Origin: Ruminococcaceae bacterium UBA1404
GTDB lineage: Bacteria > Bacillota > Clostridia > Oscillospirales > Ruminococcaceae
DNA length: 64,000 nucleotides
Direction: 5' to 3'
Assembly (NCBI GenBank): GCA_002305075.1
Contig: DBQC01000017.1
Span: 94,007 to 158,006, forward strand
Shown here one piece after another: positions 16,876 to 25,241 of the stretch. Both the position numbers and the translations under genes were made by a program. The first letter of the stretch is position 1; every line of letters starts with the position of its first letter. Under the pieces are notes generated by a model. It worked only from the letters and a program-made list of their open reading frames with translations. It was not told the origin of the DNA and did not search any database.

Positions 16876-17910
16876 TTAGCCAAAGTAGTTAAGCACATAG
16901 AGGGCAGCCAGCAGCGAGCCCACCGCCGTAATCAGCGAGAAAGCCAGCACAATTTGGTGCTCGGTATAGCCAAGCATTTCAAAGTGGTGATGTATGGGGC
17001 TCATCTTAAACAGCCGCTTACCTGTGCCGGTGGTTTTGCGGGTGTATTTAAAGTAGAGGGTCTGGATGACCACCGAGAGGGATTCGGCTATATATATGAT
17101 GCCGATTGGCACAATGAGAACAGGCAGTCCCACCCCAAAGGTCAGTGCGCACACAAGGCCGCCAAGGAACATAGAGCCGGTATCTCCCATAAATACCCGG
17201 GCGGGATAGTGGTTCCACACCAAAAAGCCCAGGCAACCCCCCATCACGGCGGTGGCCAGCATTTGTATCTCGGGCAGCCTAAGGGCTTGGGCCGCCGCAA
17301 AAAAGCCCATGGCCCCGAAGAGGGTCACCGAGCTGAGCAGGCCGTCCAGCCCGTCGGTAATGTTGACCGAGTTGACCATGTAGACAATACCCGTCATGGC
17401 GAGAGGCCAGTAGAGAAGCCCTAAGTTCATCCATCCCAGCACCGGCAGGTGCACCAAAGTGGAGGTGTCTCCCGAGAGGAAGAGGGCTGTCAGATAGAGC
17501 GCCGCAATGGCAAACTGGAATATCAGCTTCTGCCGGGGCGTAAGGCCAAGGTTCTGCCGCTTGGAGACCTTGACATAGTCATCGGCCAGCCCTACAGCCA
17601 TAAAACCAAAAGACATAAGCAGCCCCCCGATAAGCCGGGTGAGCATGACCCGCCCGCCGTCTACCATAGACGCCGAAGGGTCGCTTGCCATCAGGCGACC
17701 CAGCACTACGGCCACGGTAATGCCTAGGATAAACATCAGCCCCCCCATGGTGGGGGTGCCCTCCTTGTCCTTGTGCCATTTGGGGCCAATATCCAGAATA
17801 GTTTGGCCATATTTAAGCCGTCTTAAATAGGGCACAATCCAAAAACCCGAAAGGGCGGTCAGACCAAAGGCCACAAGGCCCACCAGTGCAAAGCGCAAGC
17901 TGTTAGGCAT
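16876..17910 (-). CDS. mraY: phospho-N-acetylmuramoyl-pentapeptide-transferase MraY
   Basis: MraY moves phospho-MurNAc-pentapeptide onto undecaprenyl phosphate, making lipid I. The 344-residue product has ten membrane helices and the conserved catalytic motifs: the DDYVK aspartates, NSVNITDGLDGL and the HHHFE signature (SPIHHHFEMLG) near the C-terminus. The ATG at 17910 lies inside the end of murF (8-bp overlap), preceded by ATGGAGGG, a typical coupled start. The longer upstream frame is only the antisense-like continuation through murF. Confidence 0.95.
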   Translation of the reverse strand: MPNSLRFALVGLVAFGLTALSGFWIVPYLRRLKYGQTILDIGPKWHKDKEGTPTMGGLMFILGITVAVVLGRLMASDPSASMVDGGRVMLTRLIGGLLMSFGFMAVGLADDYVKVSKRQNLGLTPRQKLIFQFAIAALYLTALFLSGDTSTLVHLPVLGWMNLGLLYWPLAMTGIVYMVNSVNITDGLDGLLSSVTLFGAMGFFAAAQALRLPEIQMLATAVMGGCLGFLVWNHYPARVFMGDTGSMFLGGLVCALTFGVGLPVLIVPIGIIYIAESLSVVIQTLYFKYTRKTTGTGKRLFKMSPIHHHFEMLGYTEHQIVLAFSLITAVGSLLAALYVLNYFG

Positions 17911-19270
17911 GGTTATTCCCTCCATAGAGCAGCTCGAGCATCTCCTCGAGGGCCATGCCCCGGCTGCCCTTGACCCAGACGATGTCCCCCGGGCCCATGT
18001 TTTTACGGATGGCCTCCGCCAGCGCCTGCTTGGTGGCAAAACCCTCCCCACGGGTGTAGCCGGCCTGTGCGGCCCCCTCGAGGTAGTACCGGGCATCCCG
18101 GCCCCACACAAGCAGTGCGTCCAAATTGGCCTCGGCCACGGCTCGGCCAATATCCATATGAAGCTGTTTGGACTCGGCCCCCAGCTCCAGCATATCGGAC
18201 AGCACCATCATCCGCCGCCCGGTGCAGGGCATGGACTGTAGCGTGTCGATAGCCCCCTGCACCGACACCGGCGAGGCGTTGTAGCAGTCCTCTATTACAA
18301 GTCCGCCCATAAATTCCACCGGCCGCTGGCGCATACCCGAGGGGGCGTAGTTCCAAAGGGCGGCGGCCGCCTCGGCGGGGGGGATGCCTAAAGCGCAGCC
18401 CACGCCAAAGGCAGCCAGCGCATTGGGCACAAAGTGGGCTCCGGTGGTGGGGATGCGGGTATCAAAGCACCCGTAGGGGCTGCGGATGGTAAAATGTGTC
18501 TCCCAGCCGTTGTCATATATATCTATCGCTTTGATGGCGCAGTCGGGATTTTCGGCGCCGTAGAAAACACAATTTACTCCCGGCAATAAGACATCTTTAA
18601 GATGCGCATTGTCGCCGCAGAGAAAGAGTGGGGCGCCGGAACGCAGGCCCTCAACCAGCTCGAGCTTGGCCTTTAGAATGTTCTCTATGCTTCCCAAATG
18701 TTCAAGATGCACGCCATGAATGTTGGTGATAATCCCTGCGTGGGGCGCCGTGGCCAATGCCAGCTGGCGTATCTCCCCAAGGCCGCTCATACCCATCTCG
18801 AGCACGGCTACATCGTGGCTCTCGGTGAGGCCAAACACCGTTTCGGGCAGGCCGATCTCGTTGTTTTTGTTGCCCTCGTTTTTAAGAACCCGGTATCGGC
18901 TGCTCAGCACGGCGGCCACAAACTCCTTGGTGGTAGTTTTGCCCACCGAGCCGGTGATGCCCACCACCTTGATATCAAAGCCCTTAAGATAGCAGGCTGC
19001 AATGTCGATATGGGCCTGCTTGGTGTCGGCCACCGGCAGCACCCGGCTGTCCCAGGCAAATTCCTCCCGGCTCGACAGCGCAAAGGCGGCCCCCCGCTTA
19101 AAAGCGTCGGCTATAAAGCGGTGGCCGTCCATATTTTCGCCCACAATGGGTACAAACAGGCTGCCTGGGCCTGCCAACCGAGAGTCGGTAACCACCTCGG
19201 TCACCATGCCCTCTCCCCGCCAGGGGGAGCCGATGGCCTCGGCGATGGCGTTGATGCTCATGGCGCGCAT
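17903..19270 (-). CDS. murF: UDP-MurNAc-tripeptide--D-Ala-D-Ala ligase MurF
   Basis: MurF completes the pentapeptide by adding D-Ala-D-Ala. The 455-residue Mur ligase shows the ATP loop GSVGKTTTKEF, the central-domain EMGMSGLGEI and DCYNASPVS motifs, and a C-terminal ligase domain. The ATG at 19270 sits eight bases after GGAGG. Located 18 bp after murE and overlapping mraY by 8 bp. Confidence 0.95.
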   Translation of the reverse strand: MRAMSINAIAEAIGSPWRGEGMVTEVVTDSRLAGPGSLFVPIVGENMDGHRFIADAFKRGAAFALSSREEFAWDSRVLPVADTKQAHIDIAACYLKGFDIKVVGITGSVGKTTTKEFVAAVLSSRYRVLKNEGNKNNEIGLPETVFGLTESHDVAVLEMGMSGLGEIRQLALATAPHAGIITNIHGVHLEHLGSIENILKAKLELVEGLRSGAPLFLCGDNAHLKDVLLPGVNCVFYGAENPDCAIKAIDIYDNGWETHFTIRSPYGCFDTRIPTTGAHFVPNALAAFGVGCALGIPPAEAAAALWNYAPSGMRQRPVEFMGGLVIEDCYNASPVSVQGAIDTLQSMPCTGRRMMVLSDMLELGAESKQLHMDIGRAVAEANLDALLVWGRDARYYLEGAAQAGYTRGEGFATKQALAEAIRKNMGPGDIVWVKGSRGMALEEMLELLYGGNNHA

Positions 19271-19288
19271 ATACAGTCCTCCAAAGGT

Positions 19289-20728
19289 CTATTTTCCCCG
19301 TCGGGCCAGCAGATCGGCCACGATGACCTTCTCATCGAAGTAGATGGTGCCAAAATCCAGCACCTGATAGTCCTCGTGTCCCTTGCCGGCCAGCAGCAGG
19401 ATGTCCCCCTGCTCAAGATGTTCCAGTGCCCAGCGAATGGCCTCGTAGCGGTCTACAATCACCTTGTAAGGGGTGTTGTGCTTGAGCAGCCCGGGCAGGG
19501 CGTCGTCGATAATCTGCTTTGGATCCTCCTGCCGTGGATTATCTGAGGTGAGTATGGCAAAGTCGGTGTGACGGGCCACAGCCTCGGCCATGATGGGGCG
19601 TTTGGTGCGGTCGCGGTTGCCTGCGCAGCCAAACAGCGTGACAATCCGCCCCGGTGCAAAGGCCCTGATGGCCGACAAAATCTTCTCTAGGCCGTCGGGG
19701 CTGTGGGCATAGTCCCGTATCACAGTAAAATCCGACCCGCTATACAGCAGCTCGCACCGCCCGCTGACACCAGGGCAGCTTGAGGCCGCAGCGGCCGCTT
19801 TGTCGAGAGGGATGCCCAGCTCGAGGGCGGTGCTGATGGCCGCCATGGCATTGGAAACCGAAAACTCTCCCGGCATAGGGATATTAACCCGGGCAATAAC
19901 CCCCGACCCCACAAAGGCAAAACTGGAGCCGCCGGCCTTGATTTGGATGCTGCGAGCGGTATAGGTGGCCGCATCCTCTCGGGTGGAAAAGCTCACGGCC
20001 CTGTCTGCAAGCACCCCAAGCAGGTGGCGGCCATAGGGATCGTCGTAGTTTACCACAGCCCGGTCGCTCTGGTCAAACAGCTTGCGCTTTGCCTCAAAGT
20101 AGCTTTCCATATCGCCGTGGTAGTCCAGATGGTCCTGGGTGAGATTGGTAAACACCCCCGCCGCAAAGCGGATGCCCGCCACCCGGTTTTGGTCGAGCCC
20201 ATGGGAGGACACCTCCATGACCGCATGGCTGCATCCCAGGTCGGCCATGCGCTTGAGGGTGGCAAACAGCGTCATGGGGTCAGGGGTGGTATACTTGGCC
20301 GGGATAACCAAATCGCCAATTTGAATGCTGTTGGTCCCAATCAGGCCGGTTTTATGGCCGCACTCGGTGAGAATGTGCTTAATGATATGGGTGGTGGTGG
20401 TCTTGCCGTTGGTGCCGGTGACCCCCACCAAAGTCAGCCGCCGTTCGGGATTGCCCATAAGGGCCGCACAGATGCGGGCGTAGGCGATGTGGCTGTCCTC
20501 TACTATAATCTGGCCGGGCAGCCCAAGGTCGTATTCGCAGACGATGGCCACAGCGCCGATGGACAGCGCCTCGGCGGCAAACTTGTGCCCGTCAAAGGCG
20601 CCGCCCCGCAACGCCACAAACAGATCTCCGGCACGCAGCTTTCGGGTGTCCGAGCTCACGCCCGCTATCTCTATGTCCTCAACAGGCGAGGATGTTTTTA
20701 CATCCCGTAGCAAATCTGATAATTTCAC
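19289..20728 (-). CDS. murE: UDP-MurNAc-dipeptide--meso-DAP ligase MurE
   Basis: MurE adds the third stem-peptide residue. The 479-residue product has the Mur ligase ATP loop GVTGTNGKTTTTH and, near residue 395, DNPR, the motif that selects meso-diaminopimelate over lysine. So the organism should have DAP-type peptidoglycan, which agrees with the diaminopimelate dehydrogenase at 52854-53837. The start is GTG at 20728, preceded by GGGAGGGAG. It is 33 bp after the transpeptidase gene. Confidence 0.95.
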   Translation of the reverse strand: MKLSDLLRDVKTSSPVEDIEIAGVSSDTRKLRAGDLFVALRGGAFDGHKFAAEALSIGAVAIVCEYDLGLPGQIIVEDSHIAYARICAALMGNPERRLTLVGVTGTNGKTTTTHIIKHILTECGHKTGLIGTNSIQIGDLVIPAKYTTPDPMTLFATLKRMADLGCSHAVMEVSSHGLDQNRVAGIRFAAGVFTNLTQDHLDYHGDMESYFEAKRKLFDQSDRAVVNYDDPYGRHLLGVLADRAVSFSTREDAATYTARSIQIKAGGSSFAFVGSGVIARVNIPMPGEFSVSNAMAAISTALELGIPLDKAAAAASSCPGVSGRCELLYSGSDFTVIRDYAHSPDGLEKILSAIRAFAPGRIVTLFGCAGNRDRTKRPIMAEAVARHTDFAILTSDNPRQEDPKQIIDDALPGLLKHNTPYKVIVDRYEAIRWALEHLEQGDILLLAGKGHEDYQVLDFGTIYFDEKVIVADLLARRGK

Positions 20729-20761
20729 CGCTCAAACTCCCTCCCTTGTGCCTTGGCAGGC

Positions 20762-23011
20762 CTAGTCGGCCTCGGGTGTGGTTGATGTAAACAGCACGGT
20801 CACCACAGTCCCCGCCTCCACCACTGTGCCGGCGTAGGGGGTTTGGCTATAGGCCACGCTGCCTACGCTGTCTATGTCGATGCCACCCACCTTGATGTTA
20901 AGACCGGCGTTTACGATGGCTGCGTTGGCTGCCGCTCCCGACATGCCCACCACATTGGGCACCGTAACGGTGGTGCTCTGCTCGGTTTCTTGGGTGTAGA
21001 GGATAATGGTGCTGCCTCGGGGGATAGGTTGACCCGAGGCCGGCACCTGCCGGACCACCGTGTCGCCCTCGCCCACAACCCGGATTTTAAGGCCCTTGGC
21101 TGTGGCTTGACGCTGGGCGTCGCTCACAAGGCCGCCGGTCACCTGTGGGGTGGATACATCGAGGTTTTGGAGCTCCTTTTCGGTGTAGTGGGGCTCCACG
21201 CCAAGGTATGGCAGAATCTCTTTAAAGATGTTGCCCACCACAGGGGCCGCAATGATAGAGCCATAAATATTTTGCAGGTGGGGTTCATCGAGCATGACCA
21301 GCACGGCATACTGGGGGTCGTCGCTGGGGGCGATGCCCAAAAAGGAGGAGATGCGCTCCTTAACCACACCGTCTACGCTCTGGTCAATCTTTTCCGAGGT
21401 GCCGGTTTTGCCTCCCACCCGATAGCCGGGCACATAGGCATAGCGGCCCGAACCGTCGGGGTCGCTGACCACCTTGTGGAGAATTTCGGCCAAGGTTTTG
21501 GAGCTTTCGGCCGATATGACCTGTCGGCGCACGCTGGGCTGGGTGGTCTCCACCACATTGCCATTGGCGTCGATAACCTGTTTTACAATATAGGGCTCCA
21601 TGAGGTTGCCGCCATTGACCGCAGCCGAAACGGCCGTGATAAGCTGAATGGGCGTGACCTTAAAAGTCTGGCCAAAGGCGCTGGAGGCCAGCTCTTCGCC
21701 GGACTTTTTGCCCAGCAAATCCATGGAGTAGAAGATGCTGTCGGCCTCGCCGGGCAGTTCTATGCCGGTGGTGCTAAGAAGGCCAAAGCGGTCGAAATAG
21801 GTATAAAAGTTTTCGGCGCCTATGCGTTCGCCCAGCATCATAAAGGCCGGGTTGCAGGAGAATTTTACCGCCTGGGTAAAGTCTATGCTGCCGTGACCGG
21901 CGGCCTTCCAGCAGGCCTTGCGGCGGCCGGCCACCACATGAAAGCCCGGGCAGTAAAAGTAGTTGCCTGTGGGTTTGGTAACCTCGAGATCTAACGCCAT
22001 GGCCGATGTGAGAATCTTAAACACCGACCCCGGCTCGTAAGGGTCGGAGATGGCCTTGTTGCGCCACTGGGCAAACTGGGCCTCTCCAAGGGCCTTTAGG
22101 TATTCGTTCTCATCCACCTCCAACTTGAGCTGGGCCAGCTGCTCGGCCACATGGGGGTCGGCAATCACCCGGGGTTCGTTGGGGTCAAAATCGGGCTTGG
22201 TGGCCATAGCCAGGATAGCCCCTGTGTTTACATCCATCACAATGGCGCAGGCTCGAGCCTCCACATTGTGTTCCACCACTGCCGCCTCCAGGTGCTTCTC
22301 CACAATATGCTGGACTGCCTCGTCGATGGTCAGCACAATGGAGTTACCGGGTTGAGGCTCAAAGCGCTGCTCGTAGAGAAAGTCCATGTCGGCGCCCTTG
22401 GCATTTTTGGCCGAGGTGCGCACGCCGGGCAGACCGCTTAGGGTCTTGTTGTAATAGGCCTCCAATCCGTAAGCGCCATTGTTGTCGCTGCCGGTAAAGC
22501 CCAGCACGGTGGAGGCGAGGCTGCCATAGGGATAGTAGCGGCGGGTGTTCTCCACCAGATTGACCGAGTTTAAGCGGTGCTTTAGGATAAAGGCGTTAAT
22601 CTCGTCGGCTATGTCCTTTTCTACCTTGGACTTAATCACCTCGTAGTAGCTGTATGTGCGCTGACCCCGCTCGATGATTTTTTCTCGGTCCACCTCGAGC
22701 AGTTCGCTTAGATAGTCGGCTATGAGCTCGAGCTCCTCGGGTCCCTTAAGCTGGGCCGGGGAGACAATAACATCCCATACCGTGGCGCTAGCCGCAAGGG
22801 TTTTCATATTTGTGTCGTAGATAACACCCCGCTCGGCGCTGATTTGCATGGCCCGCATCTGTTGGCTGATGGCTCTGCCCTGCCATTTTTCGCCCTCGTA
22901 AATCTGAATATAAAACAGCCGCCCAATCAGCACAGCCATGGCGGCCACCGCCATAAGAAAGATGACAATATTGAGCCTTAAACGCATTTTGTTGCTTGTA
23001 CCCCGTACCAT
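20762..23011 (-). CDS. PASTA-containing penicillin-binding transpeptidase (FtsI/SpoVD type)
   Basis: A 749-residue class B penicillin-binding protein. It has one N-terminal membrane helix, a pedestal domain, and the three active-site motifs: SVFK (in EPGSVFKILTS), SCN and KTGT (VGGKTGTSEK). At the C-terminus are two PASTA modules (the second with VPNVVGMSGAAANAAIVNAG). This is the layout of SpoVD and Pbp2B, so it may serve vegetative septation (FtsI), sporulation cortex (SpoVD) or both. ATG at 23011 follows GAGGAGG. It pairs functionally with FtsW downstream and FtsL upstream. Confidence 0.92.
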   Translation of the reverse strand: MVRGTSNKMRLRLNIVIFLMAVAAMAVLIGRLFYIQIYEGEKWQGRAISQQMRAMQISAERGVIYDTNMKTLAASATVWDVIVSPAQLKGPEELELIADYLSELLEVDREKIIERGQRTYSYYEVIKSKVEKDIADEINAFILKHRLNSVNLVENTRRYYPYGSLASTVLGFTGSDNNGAYGLEAYYNKTLSGLPGVRTSAKNAKGADMDFLYEQRFEPQPGNSIVLTIDEAVQHIVEKHLEAAVVEHNVEARACAIVMDVNTGAILAMATKPDFDPNEPRVIADPHVAEQLAQLKLEVDENEYLKALGEAQFAQWRNKAISDPYEPGSVFKILTSAMALDLEVTKPTGNYFYCPGFHVVAGRRKACWKAAGHGSIDFTQAVKFSCNPAFMMLGERIGAENFYTYFDRFGLLSTTGIELPGEADSIFYSMDLLGKKSGEELASSAFGQTFKVTPIQLITAVSAAVNGGNLMEPYIVKQVIDANGNVVETTQPSVRRQVISAESSKTLAEILHKVVSDPDGSGRYAYVPGYRVGGKTGTSEKIDQSVDGVVKERISSFLGIAPSDDPQYAVLVMLDEPHLQNIYGSIIAAPVVGNIFKEILPYLGVEPHYTEKELQNLDVSTPQVTGGLVSDAQRQATAKGLKIRVVGEGDTVVRQVPASGQPIPRGSTIILYTQETEQSTTVTVPNVVGMSGAAANAAIVNAGLNIKVGGIDIDSVGSVAYSQTPYAGTVVEAGTVVTVLFTSTTPEAD

Positions 23012-23106
23012 AAACGCCTCCTCAAGCCAAAAGAACCCCTTAAAAGAAAGGAGAGCTAAGACAGGGTTATGACTTAACTCTCGGCTTATCTTTAAATCAT
23101 ATTGGG

Positions 23107-23586
23107 TCAGCTGCGCAGGTATTCCACCAATGATGCGCAGGTTCCCCACAGCCTGTCCAGCATGGAGGGGGGCGAGCTTACCACGGCCACCTGTTCCTCC
23201 TGCATGACCTCGATGTACTCAATTTGATAGCCCTCTATGGGGGCCATGCCCAGCTGTGTTCGGGCACGCTCCTCTATTTTTCGCAAGGAAAGTTCGCTCT
23301 CGCTGCGCACCATAAGCCGGCGGTACTCGCTTTGCAGCATCTCGTACTGGGCGTGACCTTTGTTGATTTCGGCGGTGAGCTCGTTGAGGGTCATGTAGTT
23401 GTAAACCACCATGGCCGAAATGGCAATGGCCATGATAAAGCACAGCGCCACGGTGAGGGTGACATCCCGACGGGCGGCCTGCTGCCGCTTGATAACACGC
23501 AACTGGGCTGGCTGACGCACCGGTGCGCGCTCGAAGGCGGCCAAGTCATAGCTTTGAGTATGAAGCTTTTTAGCGGCAGATGGCAT
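23107..23586 (-). CDS. ftsL: FtsL-like division protein
   Basis: A small bitopic protein (159 residues): a basic cytoplasmic N-terminus, a single membrane helix (VTLTVALCFIMAIAISAMVVY) and an extracytoplasmic coiled coil (YNYMTLNELTAEINKGHAQYEMLQSEYRRL) ending in an EERARTQLGM segment, the hallmark of FtsL/DivIC proteins. Its place between rsmH and the transpeptidase gene is the canonical ftsL slot. It should form a trimer with FtsQ/DivIB and DivIC. Primary sequence is weakly conserved, so the name rests largely on context. Confidence 0.82.
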   Translation of the reverse strand: MPSAAKKLHTQSYDLAAFERAPVRQPAQLRVIKRQQAARRDVTLTVALCFIMAIAISAMVVYNYMTLNELTAEINKGHAQYEMLQSEYRRLMVRSESELSLRKIEERARTQLGMAPIEGYQIEYIEVMQEEQVAVVSSPPSMLDRLWGTCASLVEYLRS

Positions 23587-23612
23587 CTTTTTTCACCCTT
23601 TCTTAAATCCCC

Positions 23613-24557
23613 CTATAAAGACTGCGGGGGCAGCTTTTCGATAATCCGGAGTTTGGCGCTCCGGCTGCGGATGTTTTCATTGAGCTCCTGCTCGCCCGCT
23701 GTGATAGGCTTGCGGGTAATAAGCTTGCCTCTGGGCTGCTTGTTGCAGATACAGACCGGAAAATCCGGCGGGCAGGTGCACCCCTTGGCAAACTGGGCAA
23801 AGCTCTGTTTGACTATGCGGTCCTCAAGTGAGTGAAAGCTGATAATGGCCAGCCTCCCCCCCGGTTTTAACAGGTCGAATGCCCCTTCGATGCCCTGGCT
23901 TAAAGCGCCCAGCTCGTCGTTGACCGCCATGCGGATGGCCTGAAAGCTCTGCTGGGCCGGGTGGCCGGGTTTGCGCCGTGCCGCTGGGGGCAGCGCCGAC
24001 TTGATGATGTCGGCCAGCTCTAAGGTGGTTTCGATGGGTTTTTGCTGTCTTCGCTCTAGGATTTTGCGGGCAATAAGCCGGGCGTGGCGCTCCTCGCCAT
24101 AGGTAAACAAAATATGCGCCAGTTGCTCAGCAGTATAATCGTTGACAATATCCCGAGCGCTTACACCCTTTTGGCTCATACGCATATCCAAAGGGGCATC
24201 GGCGTGAAAGGAGAAACCCCGAACGGGGGTGTCCAGCTGGTGAGAGGATACGCCGATGTCCAGCAGCACGCCGTCTAAGCTGTCGAACCCCTGCTCGGGA
24301 GCTATGCGGGCAATGTGGGCAAAGTCTCCCTCTACCACCCGGGCGCAGGGATAAGGGGCCAGCCGCTTGGCCGCCGCCTGCAGAGCATCTGGGTCCTTGT
24401 CAATGGCCAACAACCGTCCGCTTTGCAGCTGCCGGGCTATGGCCTCCGAGTGTCCGGCGCCACCCACGGTGCCGTCCACATAGTCGCCGTCCGGCCGCAG
24501 GGCAAGGCCCGTTAGGCATTCCTCAAGCAGCACCGGGCGGTGCACAAAGCTATCCAT
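23613..24557 (-). CDS. rsmH: 16S rRNA (cytosine1402-N4)-methyltransferase RsmH
   Basis: RsmH methylates N4 of C1402 in 16S rRNA. The 314-residue product starts with HRPVLLEECLTGLALRP, has the SAM loop VDGTVGGAGHSEAI, the DGVLLDIGVSSHQLD motif and a C-terminal FHSLEDRIVKQSF motif, all family hallmarks. Its start codon overlaps the mraZ stop (TAATG), so translation is coupled. Confidence 0.96.
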   Translation of the reverse strand: MDSFVHRPVLLEECLTGLALRPDGDYVDGTVGGAGHSEAIARQLQSGRLLAIDKDPDALQAAAKRLAPYPCARVVEGDFAHIARIAPEQGFDSLDGVLLDIGVSSHQLDTPVRGFSFHADAPLDMRMSQKGVSARDIVNDYTAEQLAHILFTYGEERHARLIARKILERRQQKPIETTLELADIIKSALPPAARRKPGHPAQQSFQAIRMAVNDELGALSQGIEGAFDLLKPGGRLAIISFHSLEDRIVKQSFAQFAKGCTCPPDFPVCICNKQPRGKLITRKPITAGEQELNENIRSRSAKLRIIEKLPPQSL

Positions 24558-24976
24558 TAAAATCCCAGCTCCTCCATGGCGTCCGCAATAATCTCGGGAG
24601 TCAGGCTGTCCAGGCTTTCGGCCCAGCGCTCGGCACTCCAGATTTCGGCCCGTGTGGAAGCGCCGATGATGGTGATATCCTTAACCAGACCTGCGTAGTC
24701 CCGCAGGTGCTGAGGGATGTTGATGCGCCCCTGCTTGTCCACCTCCACCTCGGCGGCTCCGGCAAAGAAAAAGCGCTGGAGGTTGCGAGAGCGGCTAAGA
24801 GGCAGTTCGGCCGTGCGGCGGGAGAGGGTGGCCCACTCCTCCATATCGTAGACAAACAGGCAGTTATCCAGGCCCTTGGTGATAACAAAGCGGTCGCCCA
24901 GGCTCTCACGCAGCTTGACCGGAAAGTTTACCCGCCCTTTTGTGTCTAAGGTATGATTGTATTGACCCATCAGCAT
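24557..24976 (-). CDS. mraZ: transcriptional regulator MraZ
   Basis: MraZ is a DNA-binding protein with two AbrB-like repeats that regulates the dcw cluster. The 139-residue product carries both repeats: GQYNHTLDTKGRVNFPVKLRE and VEVDKQGRINIPQHLRDYAGL. I chose the ATG at 24976 (MLMGQYNH), nine bases after GGGAGG; an ATG two codons later is possible. It is the first gene of the cluster, and just upstream are three GTGG units at exact 10-bp spacing, the expected MraZ binding pattern, so it probably regulates itself. Confidence 0.94.
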   Translation of the reverse strand: MLMGQYNHTLDTKGRVNFPVKLRESLGDRFVITKGLDNCLFVYDMEEWATLSRRTAELPLSRSRNLQRFFFAGAAEVEVDKQGRINIPQHLRDYAGLVKDITIIGASTRAEIWSAERWAESLDSLTPEIIADAMEELGF

Positions 24977-25004
24977 GGCGGATAGCCTCCCTTCCTTGCG
25001 ATCT

Positions 25005-25032
25005 CCCCACAAATCACCACTTGGCTCCACTT
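25005..25032 (-). promoter_or_regulatory. MraZ box: three GTGG direct repeats
   Basis: On the minus strand GTGG occurs three times with a strict 10-bp period (CCAC at 25007, 25017 and 25027 on the plus strand). MraZ is known to bind direct GTGG-like repeats spaced by about one helical turn. The repeats lie in the leader immediately downstream of the -10 box, where bound protein would block initiation. Confidence 0.8.
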
Positions 25033-25040
25033 TTGTAATA

Positions 25041-25069
25041 ATTATAACCAGAACTCGTCCCAAATGCAA
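25041..25069 (-). promoter_or_regulatory. sigma-A promoter of the dcw cluster
   Basis: Minus-strand TTGCAT (25064-25069) and TATAAT (25041-25046) with a 17-bp spacer. Transcription should start near 25034, directly ahead of the MraZ repeats. Confidence 0.85.
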
Positions 25070-25181
25070 GACTAAAGCCCCTGTGGAGCCCTGTTTTTTT
25101 AAGGGTAATCTTTTACAAAAACCCTGTTCTTCTACGGGCAGTTCAGACAAAAGCCGCCGCCCCTTTGTGCTATGGTGGCAG

Positions 25182-25213
25182 AAAAAACGCCCGCCTATAC
25201 AGGCGGGCGTTTT
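25182..25213 (-). terminator. terminator of the pyrimidine operon
   Basis: Read on the minus strand, AACGCCCGCCT-GTAT-AGGCGGGCGTT followed by a T-run, 30 bp after the carB stop. Confidence 0.9.
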
Positions 25214-25241
25214 AATTTGTGGGCTGTGGTTATGGGCCGAT

